Shown here: positions 1 to 10,977 of the stretch, in pieces | Layout: the number at the start of each line of letters is the position of its first letter | Position numbering within the stretch: position 1 is the first letter of the stretch | DNA from: Ceratodon purpureus | Lineage: Eukaryota > Streptophyta > Bryopsida > Pseudoditrichales > Ditrichaceae | Assembly (NCBI GenBank): GCA_014871385.1 | Contig: CM026427.1 | Span: forward strand, 2,414,068 to 2,478,067 | Direction of reading: 5' to 3' | DNA: 64,000 bases | The notes under the pieces: model-generated | Told to the model about the DNA's origin: nothing | The model's database searches: none | The model's input: the letters and a program-made list of their open reading frames with translations, nothing else | Translations under genes and position numbers: made by a program

Positions 1-137
1 TTTTTCAACTACCGTAGTTAATGATAATCTTTGAATATAATAAAAAAATAAGGTAATGTTAAGCTCAAAGACCTCTAATTTTTAATCATAACAATTAATT
101 AAAATAATTTTTTTTTTCATACAATGGCTCATAGTTT
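1..137. repeat. Dispersed repeat Y, copy 1
   Basis: This AT-rich stretch recurs in the same orientation at 6097-6242 with scattered substitutions and one small indel; both copies run from a TTTTTCAACTACC start to an ATGGCTCATA end. The copy may begin before the window. No coding potential is visible. It is probably part of a larger repeat unit or transposon, because repeat X also recurs in direct orientation nearby. Confidence 0.75.
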
Positions 138-166
138 TTATTTTAAAAAATTGAAGATTGTTACTA

Positions 167-535
167 GAGAGTAACTCGGGCCGAAGGCCCACGTGAATGA
201 AGTGTTTGTTGGGGATAGTGATACTAAGTATGCCACCATGACCTACAGAGTGCATGCTACCCTTGCTGCCTCCTTTCGAAGGTAAACACTATAACTACCT
301 AGCCTAGAGCTAAGTACTATCATTAGGAAGAACGGACAAGTTCTCCACCCCTAGGACATTTTAAAGGGTACCCATACAACAAGGTCAAGAGACTCCCCAC
401 CAAGATTGGGTGGATCAATGGTGCTAAAGCCCCGGGCGGCATTGGGATTCGAATCCTGGTCATCCCAGAGGGATGCCAAGAGCCTACCTAACCATTGCCC
501 GAAGGCCCTATGGTAGTTTAAAATCATTCCGGACC
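167..535 (-). mobile_element. tRNA-derived SINE with LINE-like 3' tail (copy 1)
   Basis: Read on the minus strand, this 369-bp element has a tRNA-like head with a box A-like stretch (TGGTTAGGTAGG) and a perfect box B-like GGATTCGAATCCC, near 440-505. A body follows, then a 3' tail (about 171-215 on the plus strand) with a GGGCC-TTC-GGCCC hairpin and a pyrimidine end. A perfect 12-bp target duplication, AGATTGTTACTA, lies at 155-166 and 536-547, so the boundaries are secure. The tail aligns with the 3' end of the 13.9-kb LINE at 22615-22685 (AACARACACTTCAYTCACGT, then hairpin). Sequence near the middle (GGGTACCCATAC, GTAAACACT) is shared with the element at 35322-35650. Confidence 0.88.
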
Positions 536-547
536 AGATTGTTACTA

Positions 548-2467
548 CCATTATATGTCAAAGTATAAAATATGTTCACTTTTATGTTTTGAAATTGATA
601 AGATGTGATCAAACACTAATATGGATCTATCTATGTTATAAACAATTCATATCACATATGCAAAGATAATACTATTTCATTAGCGTTATTGCTCGGAAAA
701 GTTTATTGACAAACTAAGTGCTGGTTCACAAGCCTAAAATCGTTGTTAAAAACGATTTCAAATTTATGTAACTGTAAGATGCTAATTATCACACAAACAA
801 AAAAAAAGATTTTTATTCATTTGGAGTTTTATGCTGGTACATCGATCTGTCCAGCATCGCTTGGAGCGCATTTTCTACATCAAGAAAATAAATCACATAG
901 AAGTTAAAGAAACACATGTAGACAAAATTGCAAATTTGCAAGATAAGTCAAATGAGTAAGAAATTAATTCACTACTTACATTTCTTGCAAAGGACTTCCA
1001 AATCTTTCTTGATGTCTTTGAAGTGTGCCTCCATGTTGGTTTAAAGAGAGTTGATCCTCTCTTCAAGATTACTTATCTTTTCTTCAAGCTCTCCTAGCTT
1101 GCCTTGGACATCATCCTTCATTCCTCTAAGCTGAGTATCAGTCATGTATTGGCTAGCAGCTACTTTGGAGCAACACCCAGTGATCAATTTATGTATGAAT
1201 ATATTGTATTACTTTGTATTTTAGATTTTTAAAAGAAATCAAATTTTAGAGAATTAAAATTTTTTGATTGTAAATCTATATTACTTAAAAATATTTTTGT
1301 TGATAATACTTCCTAAGTTTTAATTTTCTATATTTTTGTTTAGAGAGTTCTACATCCAATACTTACAGTTCCATCAGGAGATGTTGCTTATACTATACGT
1401 TTTTGTTTCTCACAAAATTTCAAATATAGCTCTTGAAGCTTAAGGGCATATTCTCCACGAACAATTTTTTTGATAAAATCTTTATTTTTATATAATATCA
1501 TTCCTATTTGATGGCATAGATCATTGATGGACTTGGCCATGATTCAAATGTAAGATTTACACTTTGCCATGATATAGTATATATCATACATCACATATTT
1601 AGTTTTGTTTTGATTTAAAAACATACTTATACTAATTTTTTATTAAATGAAAATAAAATGACCATTTTTGCTTATAACATGTTTGCAATTTTTTTAATCA
1701 ATGCTTTTGTTATACTATAAAAAAATCAATATACAAAATTATGTAACACTTTTGCTTATATCATATCTTTTATCAGGAAGGGTGATGTTTATGTAAAAAG
1801 TCATGTTTTCCGATTTTTTTAAAAGTTCTATAAGTTAATCTAAATATAATTGTTTGATAACTTTGACAAAAGACTTTGGTGTATCGTAAAAAAAAGCTCC
1901 CGCTTGTACTGTTCCGGTTGTTCTAATGCGGTTCCAAATTCAGTGGACTTTAGCCTCTTGAAGAAGAACAAAAAAGAAGCCATGTTTTGCTCCATTTAGT
2001 GCTATTTGAAGATGTAACACCGTTTTTGAATGTTTCATTTAGAATAAATTTTTGATGTTGATATTTTTGTTTTTACTTTGTTTCTAATAAACTTAATTTA
2101 ATAGGTTTGTTTGGATTTAAAAATTCAATGGAATCTAAATGTCTTACGGATACAAAGTAGATCAAAATTTATAAAACGTGTGAAACCATATGAATTAAAA
2201 AAACTAATTAGATTAAAATGTGATTAAATAGAGGTAAATTATTAATTCAACTTTACATGTATGCTATTTAAATTTTGAACTCTTCATTTCTTCAATAATC
2301 TTAATATTTAATCTTTTTTAAAAATAAAAATAATATTAATAATCATAAAATCACAAAATTGTATTAATATTTTGATTCAAATAATAATTATTTAAACTTT
2401 TTTAAATCAATTTTTATGAAACTAATTCCTGAATCCTAATGAATGCACTTGTCACTTATTTTGAACC
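548..2467. other. AT-rich intergenic DNA
   Basis: I see no gene, RNA or clear transposon boundary here. The sequence is AT-rich with short A/T runs. A moderately GC-balanced patch near 960-1180 has no long reading frame. Confidence 0.5.
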
Positions 2468-3580
2468 AATCAAAATAATATACTTAATGATTATGAATTA
2501 CATAGATAATTTTCACATATTAAAAATTATACTTGTATTGTGATTAGTTTCATGATATTTGAAACCACCATTAAAAAATCAATCAAAGACACAATAAATT
2601 TTTATAAACATTTAAATAAAGTTTATGGCATATATGTATATAACAAACATTTAATTACTATATGCTTTATAAAATTACTATTTGGATACTCTATGGAAGG
2701 CTCTAATAAGTCTCTTTGGTCTACTACAAAAAACAATTGCATTTATAATAAGTTTTTTAAAGTTCAACAAAGATCATTATGAGTATTGCAACATTGATTC
2801 CTGCCAAAATTAGGCACTTAGAAATAACCATGTTGTAGTTGAGCCTTCACTGTTTTTCAGAAGAAAACTCCAAATGTGGATACGATATGAATTATTAAGG
2901 CCAAGGCTATGGTGCCTTTAGAGGTCACCATCTTATCAATGCAATTAATGGTACCTCAAAATAATAAAATTATAACTTAAAGATGGGACAAACTTGTGTA
3001 AAAATGATACATATACTAGACAAATATTTTTACTTTGAATCAAATATATACAATTTAAAAAAATAAAAATAAAAAATAATTCAACAAAATGTGAATATAA
3101 TAAGATCATAAAGTAAATAAAAATTTATAAAACATATAAATAATTAATGATTTAAAATGGTGATAATCAATTTTAGATATGAAATGGAGATAATCAATAT
3201 TATTTATAAAAAATTAGAATCGATGATAATAATTTTTTTTAAATATAAAATATAAAAATTCTATTAAACTTTGTGTAGACACTTTGTGTAGTTTTGTATA
3301 AAATGTAACTCTTTTAGTGTAAATCTTTAATTAAAATTTTAAAAATTTTAAAGATATTTTGGTCATGAAATCATAAAATTGGATTAACAATTTGAATTCA
3401 AATAAAACTACAAAAGTTTGTTGGAATCAAGTTTCATTGAATTACTTAAATTTAAATGCACTTGTCATTTGTTATGAGCAAATTCAAATAAAAAATTAAT
3501 AATTATAAATTACATGGACATTTTTGAGAGTACTATAGTTTTTAAAATTTGTTAATTACATAGTTGTATAATTTATATTA
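2468..3580. repeat. Dispersed repeat X, copy 1
   Basis: About 1.1 kb of AT-rich DNA that recurs in direct orientation at about 6702-7795, with many substitutions and some indels. Landmarks such as TTAGTTTCATGATATTTGAA and TTGATTCCTGCCAAAATTAG occur in both. Short open frames (for example 2540-2782) are AT-rich chance frames, and the matching frame in the other copy is not conserved. The origin is probably an old transposon. Confidence 0.75.
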
Positions 3581-4541
3581 GCAGCCCCGTGCTTTCTTGA
3601 AGTGGTTTCCGTGTGCTCTCGACTTTGGAAAGGTAAATTTTTCATGGCGGCCTCAAAGATTCTTTGGATTATGACATTCGATCTTCGGACGTCGTTGTGG
3701 TTGTTCTCGTTTCGTAGGGTATATTGTTGTCGTTTCTGTCTTTTTTCCTTCTCCAAAGGTCCCCTAATTTCTCTTTCGGAACCACTTGCTGCAGATTGTT
3801 GTGGTGCGCCGTCTGCAATTGTTGCGAGAAGTCGGGAGGCGATATGTTATTGTGCCTGTCGATATAGGTTTCGGATTCGGCTTGTCGAAACGCTTTAGCT
3901 TTTGTGTGTGCGGGTCTTTAACTCTTTCTGATGAAGCCGAAGCCGGACTGGCTTGCGAGATTCTCAAGGCTTCCTGGACTTACAGAAGTTGAAAGAGGCA
4001 CAATATATGCGGATCTTCTTTCTCACAGGAACCCAGAGCAGTTCTTCTTCGAAGAACTTGCGGACACTACGGTTGTCGCAGCCCTGAAGCGTGTATTCTT
4101 ACAAGCTCATGCCCCTGGTATTCGTGCCTGATATCCTCGTAGCTTGTATTCGACTGTCATGACATGTTTGAGGCTGACTTACAAGGGTTTAGGTTTTGTC
4201 TTTGTCTTTGTCATAGTTAGGGTTGAAACAGTGCACCTAGGTGAGCAAACTTCTTCTTCTTGGAAGCAAACGGTTTAGGGTTCTTCTTGGTCTGGTGCGG
4301 GTTTTTTTGCTGGGTTCCTTCAAGCTCTCGGGTTCTTGTGTTTCTTGGTTTCCCTTTACGTACTAGTATTCATGGCAGAAGTTTCTTCAGATAATGTTTG
4401 ATTATGAGATGATTCGGCTTGTGGAAACGCTTTAGCTTTTGTGTGTGCAGGTCTTTAAATGTTTCTGATGAAGCCGAAGCCGGACTGGCTTGCAAGATTC
4501 TCAAGGCTTCCTGGACTTACAGAAGATGAAAGAAGCACAAA
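3581..4541 (+). pseudogene. GC-richer gene-like fragment with internal direct repeat
   Basis: This patch is clearly richer in GC than its flanks. An open frame at 3931-4131 (66 codons) starts MKPKPDWLARFSRLPGLTE and looks codon-like, but I do not recognise the family. A stretch of about 130 bp at 3874-4003, including the start of that frame, is repeated at 4411-4541 with a few substitutions. In the second copy the frame runs into AT-rich DNA and stops. It may be a gene fragment picked up by a transposon, or a decayed exon. No splice sites or flanking exons could be assigned. Confidence 0.4.
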
Positions 4542-4637
4542 TATCCAAGCAAATGATAAAATTAAAACATAAAAAATGATAGTCAATAAAAAAATACTTT
4601 AGCACATTAGAATTTATTTATTTATTCATAACTATTA

Positions 4638-5312
4638 GATTATGCGGTGGTCTATAGGCCATCACAAATCATTGACGCTTACAATACCCAAGCAAATTCA
4701 TGTTAAAATGTGAATTTTTTGATAATACGCACACAATATTTAAAAAATCTATAATGTACCAAAATATCTTTGCACTGACTATCAGGAGTAGTATTTTGTT
4801 CAAATTTTATATTTCAAAAATAATTATAAACAACTTTATAATGTATATTGTATGAAGATATTCAAAGCATGTAATAATTAAAAGATGTTGCTAAAAGATA
4901 CATTTCATATGATTGAAGAATTTTAAATCACATACAAATAACCTTCAAACAATAAAAAAAAAATTGTCTATTCTAAAAGACACATAAATTAGATTTTGTA
5001 CAAGATTTTTGTGGAAATTGCTTTTGATCCACAATTTAATGGATAGGTAGACATTTTGTTTATGATATATTTTTTTTGATAAAATAAAATTCTTTTATAT
5101 TTTTATATTTATTAAATTAAAAATAAAGTATACATATAGTATAATCTAAATTACTTGAAAGCTATGATTACATTCTTAATGCAAAATTACTCTAAAGACT
5201 AGATGTATGAGTATATTTTTCAATCATAAAATTATAACGGTTTATAAAAATTCAATGTATTAGCATTGTAGGCCTCAATGATTTGCGGTGGCAGATAGTT
5301 TGCCGCATAATT
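4638..5312. mobile_element. MITE with long imperfect inverted arms
   Basis: The ends are inverted copies of about 47 bp. Both arms share, in order, ATTATGCGG, AAATCATTGA and TACAAT, separated by diverged bases at equal spacing. The 675-bp interior is AT-rich and non-coding. I could not define a target duplication, so the superfamily is open. Confidence 0.6.
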
Positions 5313-6096
5313 TAGTTTGTATTAAATATAATTAAAATTAGATAATATTAATCTAATGTGAAATATTGGTATTACACATTCATTTTTGTATTTATTTAAA
5401 GCTGAATTTATCAATAAATTTTGTATTTTTGTGATATATAAACAAAAAATTTACTCAATATAATGAAAAAACTATAAATAAAACAAGTAGCAAACTAATG
5501 AATCAATATTTTTCCTTTCTACAACAATATATACAAAGTGTGAATTAAGTTCTATTTAGTTGCTACTTCAAATTTACTTGAACAATTTTTCGACTTATCT
5601 AAATCCAATTTCATAAAAAAAAAATTAACTAAAATTTAATAATCATTTATTTTATATCAATCAAAATTATTATTCATAATGTAATAATAAAGACAATTAT
5701 TGATCACTTAAACATATGATTTCATATTTTATGAATTTTACAAAAACTATAACAAATTAATGATATTTCTTATCAACCCTAAAAATATATACTTTAAAGA
5801 AAATAATAAAATAATTTAATTTTACAAATCAATATTTTTGATAGTATTGATGTATTAAAGAGTTGTAGAATTACTTTATCCACCCAGAACAATAGATTCG
5901 GGGGACTAGTTACCGCCACGGATAGGTTTGTAGGTACATTACCCTCTCCCATCTAATTGAATTCCTATAATTACTGTTAGTTATTGTTGTAAAATCGAAG
6001 AAGTTAAAATATCTCTTTTGAGATATCAATTTTTGAATGTTTGTTATGTTTGTATCGATAACCGATTTGGTTAGATGAACATTAAAAAATATCCAC
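5313..6096. other. AT-rich intergenic DNA
   Basis: Nothing gene-like is visible. The only frame on either strand (5910-6104, minus, 64 codons) has biased AT-rich codons and no recognisable motif. Confidence 0.5.
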
Positions 6097-6242
6097 TTTT
6101 TCAACTACCATAGTTAATAATAATCTTTGAATATAATAAAAAAATAAGGTCATGTTAAGCTCAAAGACCTCAAATTTTCAATCATAACAATTGATTAATG
6201 ATTAAAATAACTTTTTTTTTTTTTCATATAATGGCTCATACT
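6097..6242. repeat. Dispersed repeat Y, copy 2
   Basis: Direct-orientation copy of 1-137. It carries a small duplication-like insertion (ATTGATTAATGATTAAAATAA region) relative to copy 1. Confidence 0.75.
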
Positions 6243-6334
6243 TTTAGGCTATGTAGGAAAGAAGGAAGCGGAAACTGTGTTTGGCCGTGAACTCTGTGAG
6301 TTCCTAAGTGGCCTCGGCGAAGTACAGCAACAAG

Positions 6335-6436
6335 TTTAGGGCCATAGTTTCATAGATTTAGGGCCATAGTTTCATAGATTTAGGGCCATAGTTTCATAGA
6401 TTTAGGGCCATAGTTTCATAGATTTAGGGCCATAGG
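6335..6436. repeat. 22-bp tandem repeat, 4.6 units
   Basis: Four identical units of TTTAGGGCCATAGTTTCATA plus GA at 6335-6422, then a partial fifth unit to 6436. The perfect identity suggests recent expansion. About 40 bp downstream (6478) lies TTAACCCCTAAAG, the same 13 bases that end the TTAA MITEs at 8018 and 48910, but no partner end was found. Confidence 0.9.
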
Positions 6437-6701
6437 TCTTTGTCTTTTGTGCCTTGGTATAGAAGTATAGTAAGGTAATTAACCCCTAAAGTGGACCAGC
6501 CTCAAAACTGCCAGAAAGTCTCAAAAGTAGGGGTGTTCAGAGCACATTTGAGGACCACTTGAAAGACCACTAGATATCATCGTCGGGACCACCATACAAA
6601 GAAGACCCCACATGAGGGCCCCAAACTCACTTGAATTTTAATGAGTTGGCAAGATGAGAGTGGACGCTAGAAATAAGTCATTAGAAACTCATCAAGGAGC
6701 T

Positions 6702-7795
6702 AATTAAAATAATATACTTAATTATTATGAATTACATAAATATTTTTTACATATTAAAAATTATACTTGTATTGTGATTAGTTTCATGATATTTGAAACC
6801 ACCATTAAAAAATCAATCAAAGTATATAATAAATTTTTATAAACATTTAAATAAATTTTATGGCATATATGTATACAAAAACGTTTAATTACTATACGAT
6901 TCATAAAATTACTATTTGGATACTCTATGGAAGGCTCTAATAAGTCTCTTTGGTTTACCACAAAAAAAAAATTGCATTTATAATAAGTTTTTCAAAGTTC
7001 AACGATGATCATGATGAGCATTGCAACATTGATTCCTGCCAAAATTAGGCACTTAGCAACAACCACGTTGTAGCTGAGCCTTCATTATTATTCAGAAGAA
7101 AACTCCAAATGTAGATGTGATATGACTTATTAACGCCAAGGCTATGGTGCTTTTGGAGGTCTCCATCTTATCAATGAAGTTTATGATACCTCAAAATAAA
7201 AAAATATAACTTAAAGATGGGACAAATTTGTGTAAAAATGACACATGTACTAGACATATATTTTTACTTTGAAACATATAAATAATTAATGATTTGAAAT
7301 GATGATAATCAATTTTATTTATAAAAAACGTGAATATAACAAGAACATAAAGTAAATAAAGTTTTACATAACACATAGATAATGAAAGATATGAAATGGA
7401 GATAATCAAACTTCTTTATAAAAAATTAGAATTGATGATAATTAATTTTTTAAAATATAAAATTTAAAAATTCTAGTAACCTTTGTAAAGATACTATCTA
7501 AGTTTTGAATACAATAAAACTCTTTTAGTTTAAATATTTAATTAAATTTTAAAAAATTAAAAAAATATTTTGGTCATGAAATCATAAAAATTAAGATGAA
7601 CAATTTGAATTCAAATAAAACTACAAAATCTTGTTAGAATCAAGTTTCATTAAATTAATTAAATTTAAATGCACTTGTCATTTGTTATGGGTGAATTCAA
7701 ATAAAAAATCAATAATTGTAAATTACATAGACATTTTTGGGTCTTCTATAGTTTTAAAAATTTGTTAATAACATATTTGTATAATTTAAATTACC
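6702..7795. repeat. Dispersed repeat X, copy 2
   Basis: Direct-orientation copy of 2468-3580, ending near the shared TTTGTTAAT-ACATA-TTGTATAATTTA block. Non-coding and AT-rich. Confidence 0.75.
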
Positions 7796-8785
7796 AACTA
7801 ATAAAAATGAGTCTAATTGATTGAATTTAAATCTATAAGTAAAAATTGCTATTACATGGTTAATGGAATTCTTTAAAAATATTATTTCGTTTTGATCTAA
7901 AATATATATGTATACTAATATATCAATTCATGGAAATTCAATATTTTTGTCTCACCTACTTAATTCTATTAAAAATTTGTCAAACATTTTGCTACTCAAG
8001 GGTTATTGAACCTCTTTTTAACCCCTAAAGTTCTGAGGGTATTTTTCATCAAAACTGCCTCAAAACAGCCCCTCTTCAAAGCAAGGTGGATTTTGCAAAC
8101 TTGGGGTCTTTTTTAGAACATCTAACCGTAAGACCTTGTAGCTAACTTCTATGTCTACATGTCCACCAAATCTCACACACTTATTCTTCACCGATTGCAA
8201 GATCATAACGTTCAAAGTTTAAAAACAAGTTTTTTTTCCCTGCAAAAAAAGGGGACAGCAAAGTTTTGAAGGCCCAAAAAACCATTTTTTGCATTATGGA
8301 TTTTGGTGGTTTTGATGCAAGTCAAAGAAGACTGAGTTAGCTAATTGTACTAAGAAAATTATATTCAGAAAAGTTGTGGAAAGTTGCCCAAAAAAATCAT
8401 TTTCCGCTAGGGGGTATACTGAAATTCTCAAACAAAGGTTGTTTTTGGACAATAAAAATAGCATATGAAAAAACTTTGGATTAAAAATCCGAACGGTGGG
8501 AACATGCTTTACTGCCTTCTCTATACATAGAAATTTTTATTTTTGAAAAATATCAAAATCTCAATTTTTGGTGGAATTTCAAAGTTTCGTCTTTGGGCAG
8601 ATTTGGGCAGTTTTGGGCAGTTTTGGGCAGAATTTGCTGCATTCACAGTGGCTTAGAAAAATTCAGCAGCTGCCCAACGAGCAGCGTTTGACACTTAAGC
8701 CTTCATAACTTTTGATTCCGATGTTGGAATTGAAAAATAAAAATACCCACACGAAGACATCCAAACGGCCCACCTTCAATAAAAA

Positions 8786-8797
8786 TTTCAGAAAATC
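8786..8797. repeat. LINE target-site duplication, left copy
   Basis: TTTCAGAAAATC, repeated exactly at 22686-22697. It is present once (49688-49699) in the empty sibling MITE. Confidence 0.92.
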
Positions 8798-10977
8798 GGT
8801 ATCATGTAAATGGAGCACTGGAGAATCCTCAGCACGCGAGTCTGGAGCTTTTGAGCTCCGACTAATCCGATTACATGGACTCTGGGACTTAGCCTAAATT
8901 CCTAGCTATGGCGTCTCCGCCTCCTCCCCGCTGCTCCCTCCCTGCAACCTGCACTCTCCATCTCGCTGTGCTCCTCTGCCTCGCAAGCCTCCTCTACTCC
9001 CCCCGTCATGCTTGCCCCTCCAGCCTTCTGGCCCTCCATCCGCCTGCTCCAACAGCTTCCTCCAGCCGCCATGCTGCGCCGCACGCTGCTACAGCCCTGC
9101 CCTTCTTCGACATTCCGTCTCGCCCCAAGGTGTCTCCTCCACGTCCCGCCGCGCCCCTTCGTTGCTCCACCACCCTGCTCTTCCCCGACGACCGCACCCC
9201 TGCGCCAGCACCACCTCCTCGGTGGCCTCCCCTCCGGCATCGTCCCTGGTCCCTCCCCCACGCTGCGGCCAAGCTAAGGACTGAGCACCGATGGCGCATT
9301 CTGCCCTTCAATCAGGCCTCCGACGCCATACCCCGGGCTCCTCCCCGCTTCCCCATCCCCCACGTTCCTGCCACCCCCTCCCCCCACTTACACCTCCATT
9401 GCTCCTTCTCTACACATTTCCTCTCTCTGCACCCCCCCTTACCCTCCCCCAAACTCCACACACCTTTCGCACTCACCTGTTCTACCTTGTCACCTCTTTC
9501 TCACCCCTCCCCTCCCTTCTCCTACCACCTTCCACTTCCCCACCCCACCCCCCCCCCCCCACACACAACCGTTCCCTGAACCAACCTCTCCTTCCCCCTT
9601 TGCCCCCCTCCAATCTCCTGCACTTTTACACGCACCCCTCGCATTTCCTCCTCTCCTTTCCTGCCCCGCTCCCCCCTGACTCAGCGCACTCCTACACATC
9701 ATTCCCCCATCCTTTCCCCCCACCTTCACACCTTCCACCTTGCCCCCCAGTCTCTTTCCTCTCCATCCCGATTTTGTCCCCCACCACCCCCACAATCTCC
9801 TCCCATGCATCCCACCAATCTTTCTTAAAATTCTCCAACTCTTTCCCTCACCTCCCCACCTTCCCCCTGGCCCCTCATCCCACTGTATCAACCGCATTTC
9901 ACACTTCTTCACATCATTCCTTTTCGCATTTTTTCCACAAATTTCCACACCATTTTGTTGTCTTACGAACTCACCTTGCCACCACTTTTAAAACTCTTAC
10001 CACCAATCCATTCATTTTTCATGAATCAACTCAACCCCCCCAACCATTTTTTAAAATTCGTACAACTTCTCACACACCTCCCCCTGTTCCACCATATCTC
10101 CCACCCCACTGTTTTCGCAATTTCTTGCCCTTCCTCCTACACATCACTTCCGCATCACTTCAGTATTCGCACATGCCATTTCGCTTTCTCGCATACACAA
10201 TTTTTCCCTGCTCCCCACCATTTCTCATGTCCGACACTGCCTCGCCACCCCGTACCCCTTTACTTCCCGACCAACTCCTTCCGCCCCCCGCCCCCCCCCC
10301 CCCCCCCCCCCCTCCCCAGATTTCTCATCCCCCGCTCTCCCACCCTCATCCCCCATCATCCCCCACCCCGCATCTCCCCCCTGTCCCCCTCACCCCCGGA
10401 TCCCTCTCTGCCCCATACCCCCTTCTCCCCCAAAACTCCCCCCCCCCTAATTTCCCGCTTCCACTCTCAGTCTCCCCCCAACCTTCACCCCTCCCACCGC
10501 CCAAATCCCGCACAATCCCACCTCACTCCCAGTCTGGTCCTCACCCCTCCCTGTCCATCTCCCCTTGGCCCCCCCCCCTCACCGTTGGCACACCAGTCCC
10601 CGCTCCTTCCTCCCCTCCTTCACTGCTCACCTCACCGCCCCCATCCCCACTCACCCCCAGCCCTCCACTCTTCCCCCCTCCCGCTCCTCCCGCACCCTCT
10701 CCCACCACCCCCACCCCCCCTTGCCTCCCCCCGCCACCGCAACTCCCAGTCCCCCTCCCCCCACCGCTCACCCCCCCTGCCCCTTGTACGTCCCCCCCCC
10801 CGCAACTTCCATCCCTCGCACCCCTGTAAATACCGCACCCCCCCCCTCACATTCCCTCTTTCACCAAGGTACATTCCTCATCACCCCCACCCCCCCTCTC
10901 TTCACCCCTCTCCCCCTTTATCTGCATTAACACTTACTTGCTCCTTGTTCACAGCTCGGCCCCCGCCTCACCATGAC
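8798..10977 (+). other. LINE 5' leader, strongly pyrimidine-rich
   Basis: After about 500 bp of mixed sequence, the plus strand becomes almost pure C and T from roughly 9310 to 10930, with a run of 22 C at 10291-10312. All three forward frames are open for long stretches because stop codons need A or G. The Pro/Ser/His/Leu-rich 512- and 223-codon frames here are therefore probably not genes. The leader may hold the internal promoter that an autonomous LINE needs, but no motif was recognised. Confidence 0.7.

Noticed and set aside
9291-10829. 512-codon Pro/Ser/His-rich frame in the LINE leader
   Set aside because: The strand is nearly all C and T, so stop codons cannot occur; overlapping frames are open too. 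Openness is not evidence of coding.
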